The translations under genes were made by a program, and so were the position numbers. From NCBI RefSeq assembly GCF_001544555.2, contig NZ_FCOK02000001.1, positions 62,001 to 126,000 of the forward strand: a stretch of DNA of 64,000 nt. The letters are read 5' to 3'. This document shows positions 63,646-64,000 of the stretch, piece after piece. The DNA comes from Caballeronia udeis. Lineage in GTDB: Bacteria > Pseudomonadota > Gammaproteobacteria > Burkholderiales > Burkholderiaceae. The notes under the pieces were generated by a model, which did no database searches, was not told the origin of the DNA, and saw only the letters and a list, made by a program, of their open reading frames with translations. The first letter of the stretch is position 1, and every line of letters starts with the position of its first letter.

Positions 63646-64000
63646 CTAGATCAGCAACAGCAAGGCCGCGCCATACACCACGGCGCCGAGCAGGAAGGTC
63701 ATCACGGTGAAGCCAAGCACGCGCTGCACGCCGACACCCGCCATGGCGACCACCGGCGCAGCCCAGAACGGCTGCAGCATGTTGGACACCTGTTCGCCCA
63801 TGGCGACCGCCATCGTGGTGCCGGGTACCGATGCATGCAGCGCCACCGCCGCCGGCACCACGAACGGACCCTGCACCGCCCAGTGGCCGCCACCGGACGG
63901 CACGAGGAAGGTCACGATCAGCGAACACACGTAGCTCCAGAAAGGCAGCGTGTGCGCGTTCGAAATAGCGATGAAAAAGTGCGACAGCACGTCGGGCAAA
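63646..64000 (-). CDS. Short-chain fatty acid transporter (AtoE-like), 3' end only
   Basis: The frame is open to the window edge, so only about the last 117 residues are seen: hydrophobic helices with FLVPSGGGHWAVQGPFVVPA, MGEQVSNMLQPFWAAPVVAM and a C-terminal helix ending YGAALLLLI. These match the C-terminus of the AtoE/SCFA transporter family, in which Gly-rich loops such as PSGGGHW are typical. About 67 bases before the CCS transporter gene, so possibly co-transcribed. Confidence 0.85.
   Translation of the reverse strand, partial: LPDVLSHFFIAISNAHTLPFWSYVCSLIVTFLVPSGGGHWAVQGPFVVPAAVALHASVPGTTMAVAMGEQVSNMLQPFWAAPVVAMAGVGVQRVLGFTVMTFLLGAVVYGAALLLLI

Overview
The window is 64 kb of GC-rich, densely coded chromosome from a betaproteobacterium of the Burkholderiaceae (Paraburkholderia/Caballeronia/Burkholderia type). 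The evidence is protein-level resemblance (DUF3460-ScpA, DUF2486-HolC and DUF934 neighbourhoods), the gene orders zapA-6S RNA and lptF-lptG, and codon use. No insertion sequence, integrase, prophage or CRISPR array is visible. It is mostly core genome with two small toxin-antitoxin-like modules.

Layout. 1-9.4 kb: 3' end of an anti-sigma factor gene, argH, a winged-helix/MntA-like nucleotidyltransferase with a HEPN partner under a tandem palindrome, a bestrophin, a basic amino acid decarboxylase, dcd, a SodC-like lipoprotein with degenerate metal ligands, and apbC. 9.6-22 kb: an OmpA-family lipoprotein, metG, the tamA-tamB outer-membrane assembly pair, DUF3460-scpA and panC-panD. 22-33.2 kb: a ParA-like ATPase, a thioesterase and the late cobalamin pathway. 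cobU-cbiB-cobD-btuF lie on + and cobQ diverges from them. btuC-btuD-cobT-cobS-cobC lie on - behind a cobalamin riboswitch; the btuB receptor gene that should follow the riboswitch survives only as a short 3' remnant.

33.4-45.3 kb: a ZapB-like protein with zapA, then 6S RNA, an EVE protein, a SIMPL protein, lgt, a LysR regulator, ilvD, DUF2486-holC-pepA, lptF-lptG and cbiX. 45.5-47.3 kb: a hipBA-type module with a clear promoter/operator. 47.5-56 kb: the assimilatory sulfate operon cysI-DUF934-cysH-cysD-cysN-cobA, divergent from a CysB-type regulator, followed by a LivK-type binding protein. 56.2-64 kb: tRNA-Leu(CAA), an NYN/LOTUS RNA-binding protein with a basic tail, and an organic-acid region (AtuA-family pair, 5'-truncated CitMHS transporter, LysR regulator, 2-hydroxycarboxylate transporter and the end of a short-chain fatty acid transporter).

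How genes work together: CobA makes precorrin-2, which can become the siroheme of CysI, with CbiX a candidate chelatase. CysD/CysN make APS and an iron-sulfur CysH reduces it directly. The B12 genes attach the lower ligand and nucleotide loop to a corrinoid that is made elsewhere or imported. All assignments are from reading the sequence; no database search was run.
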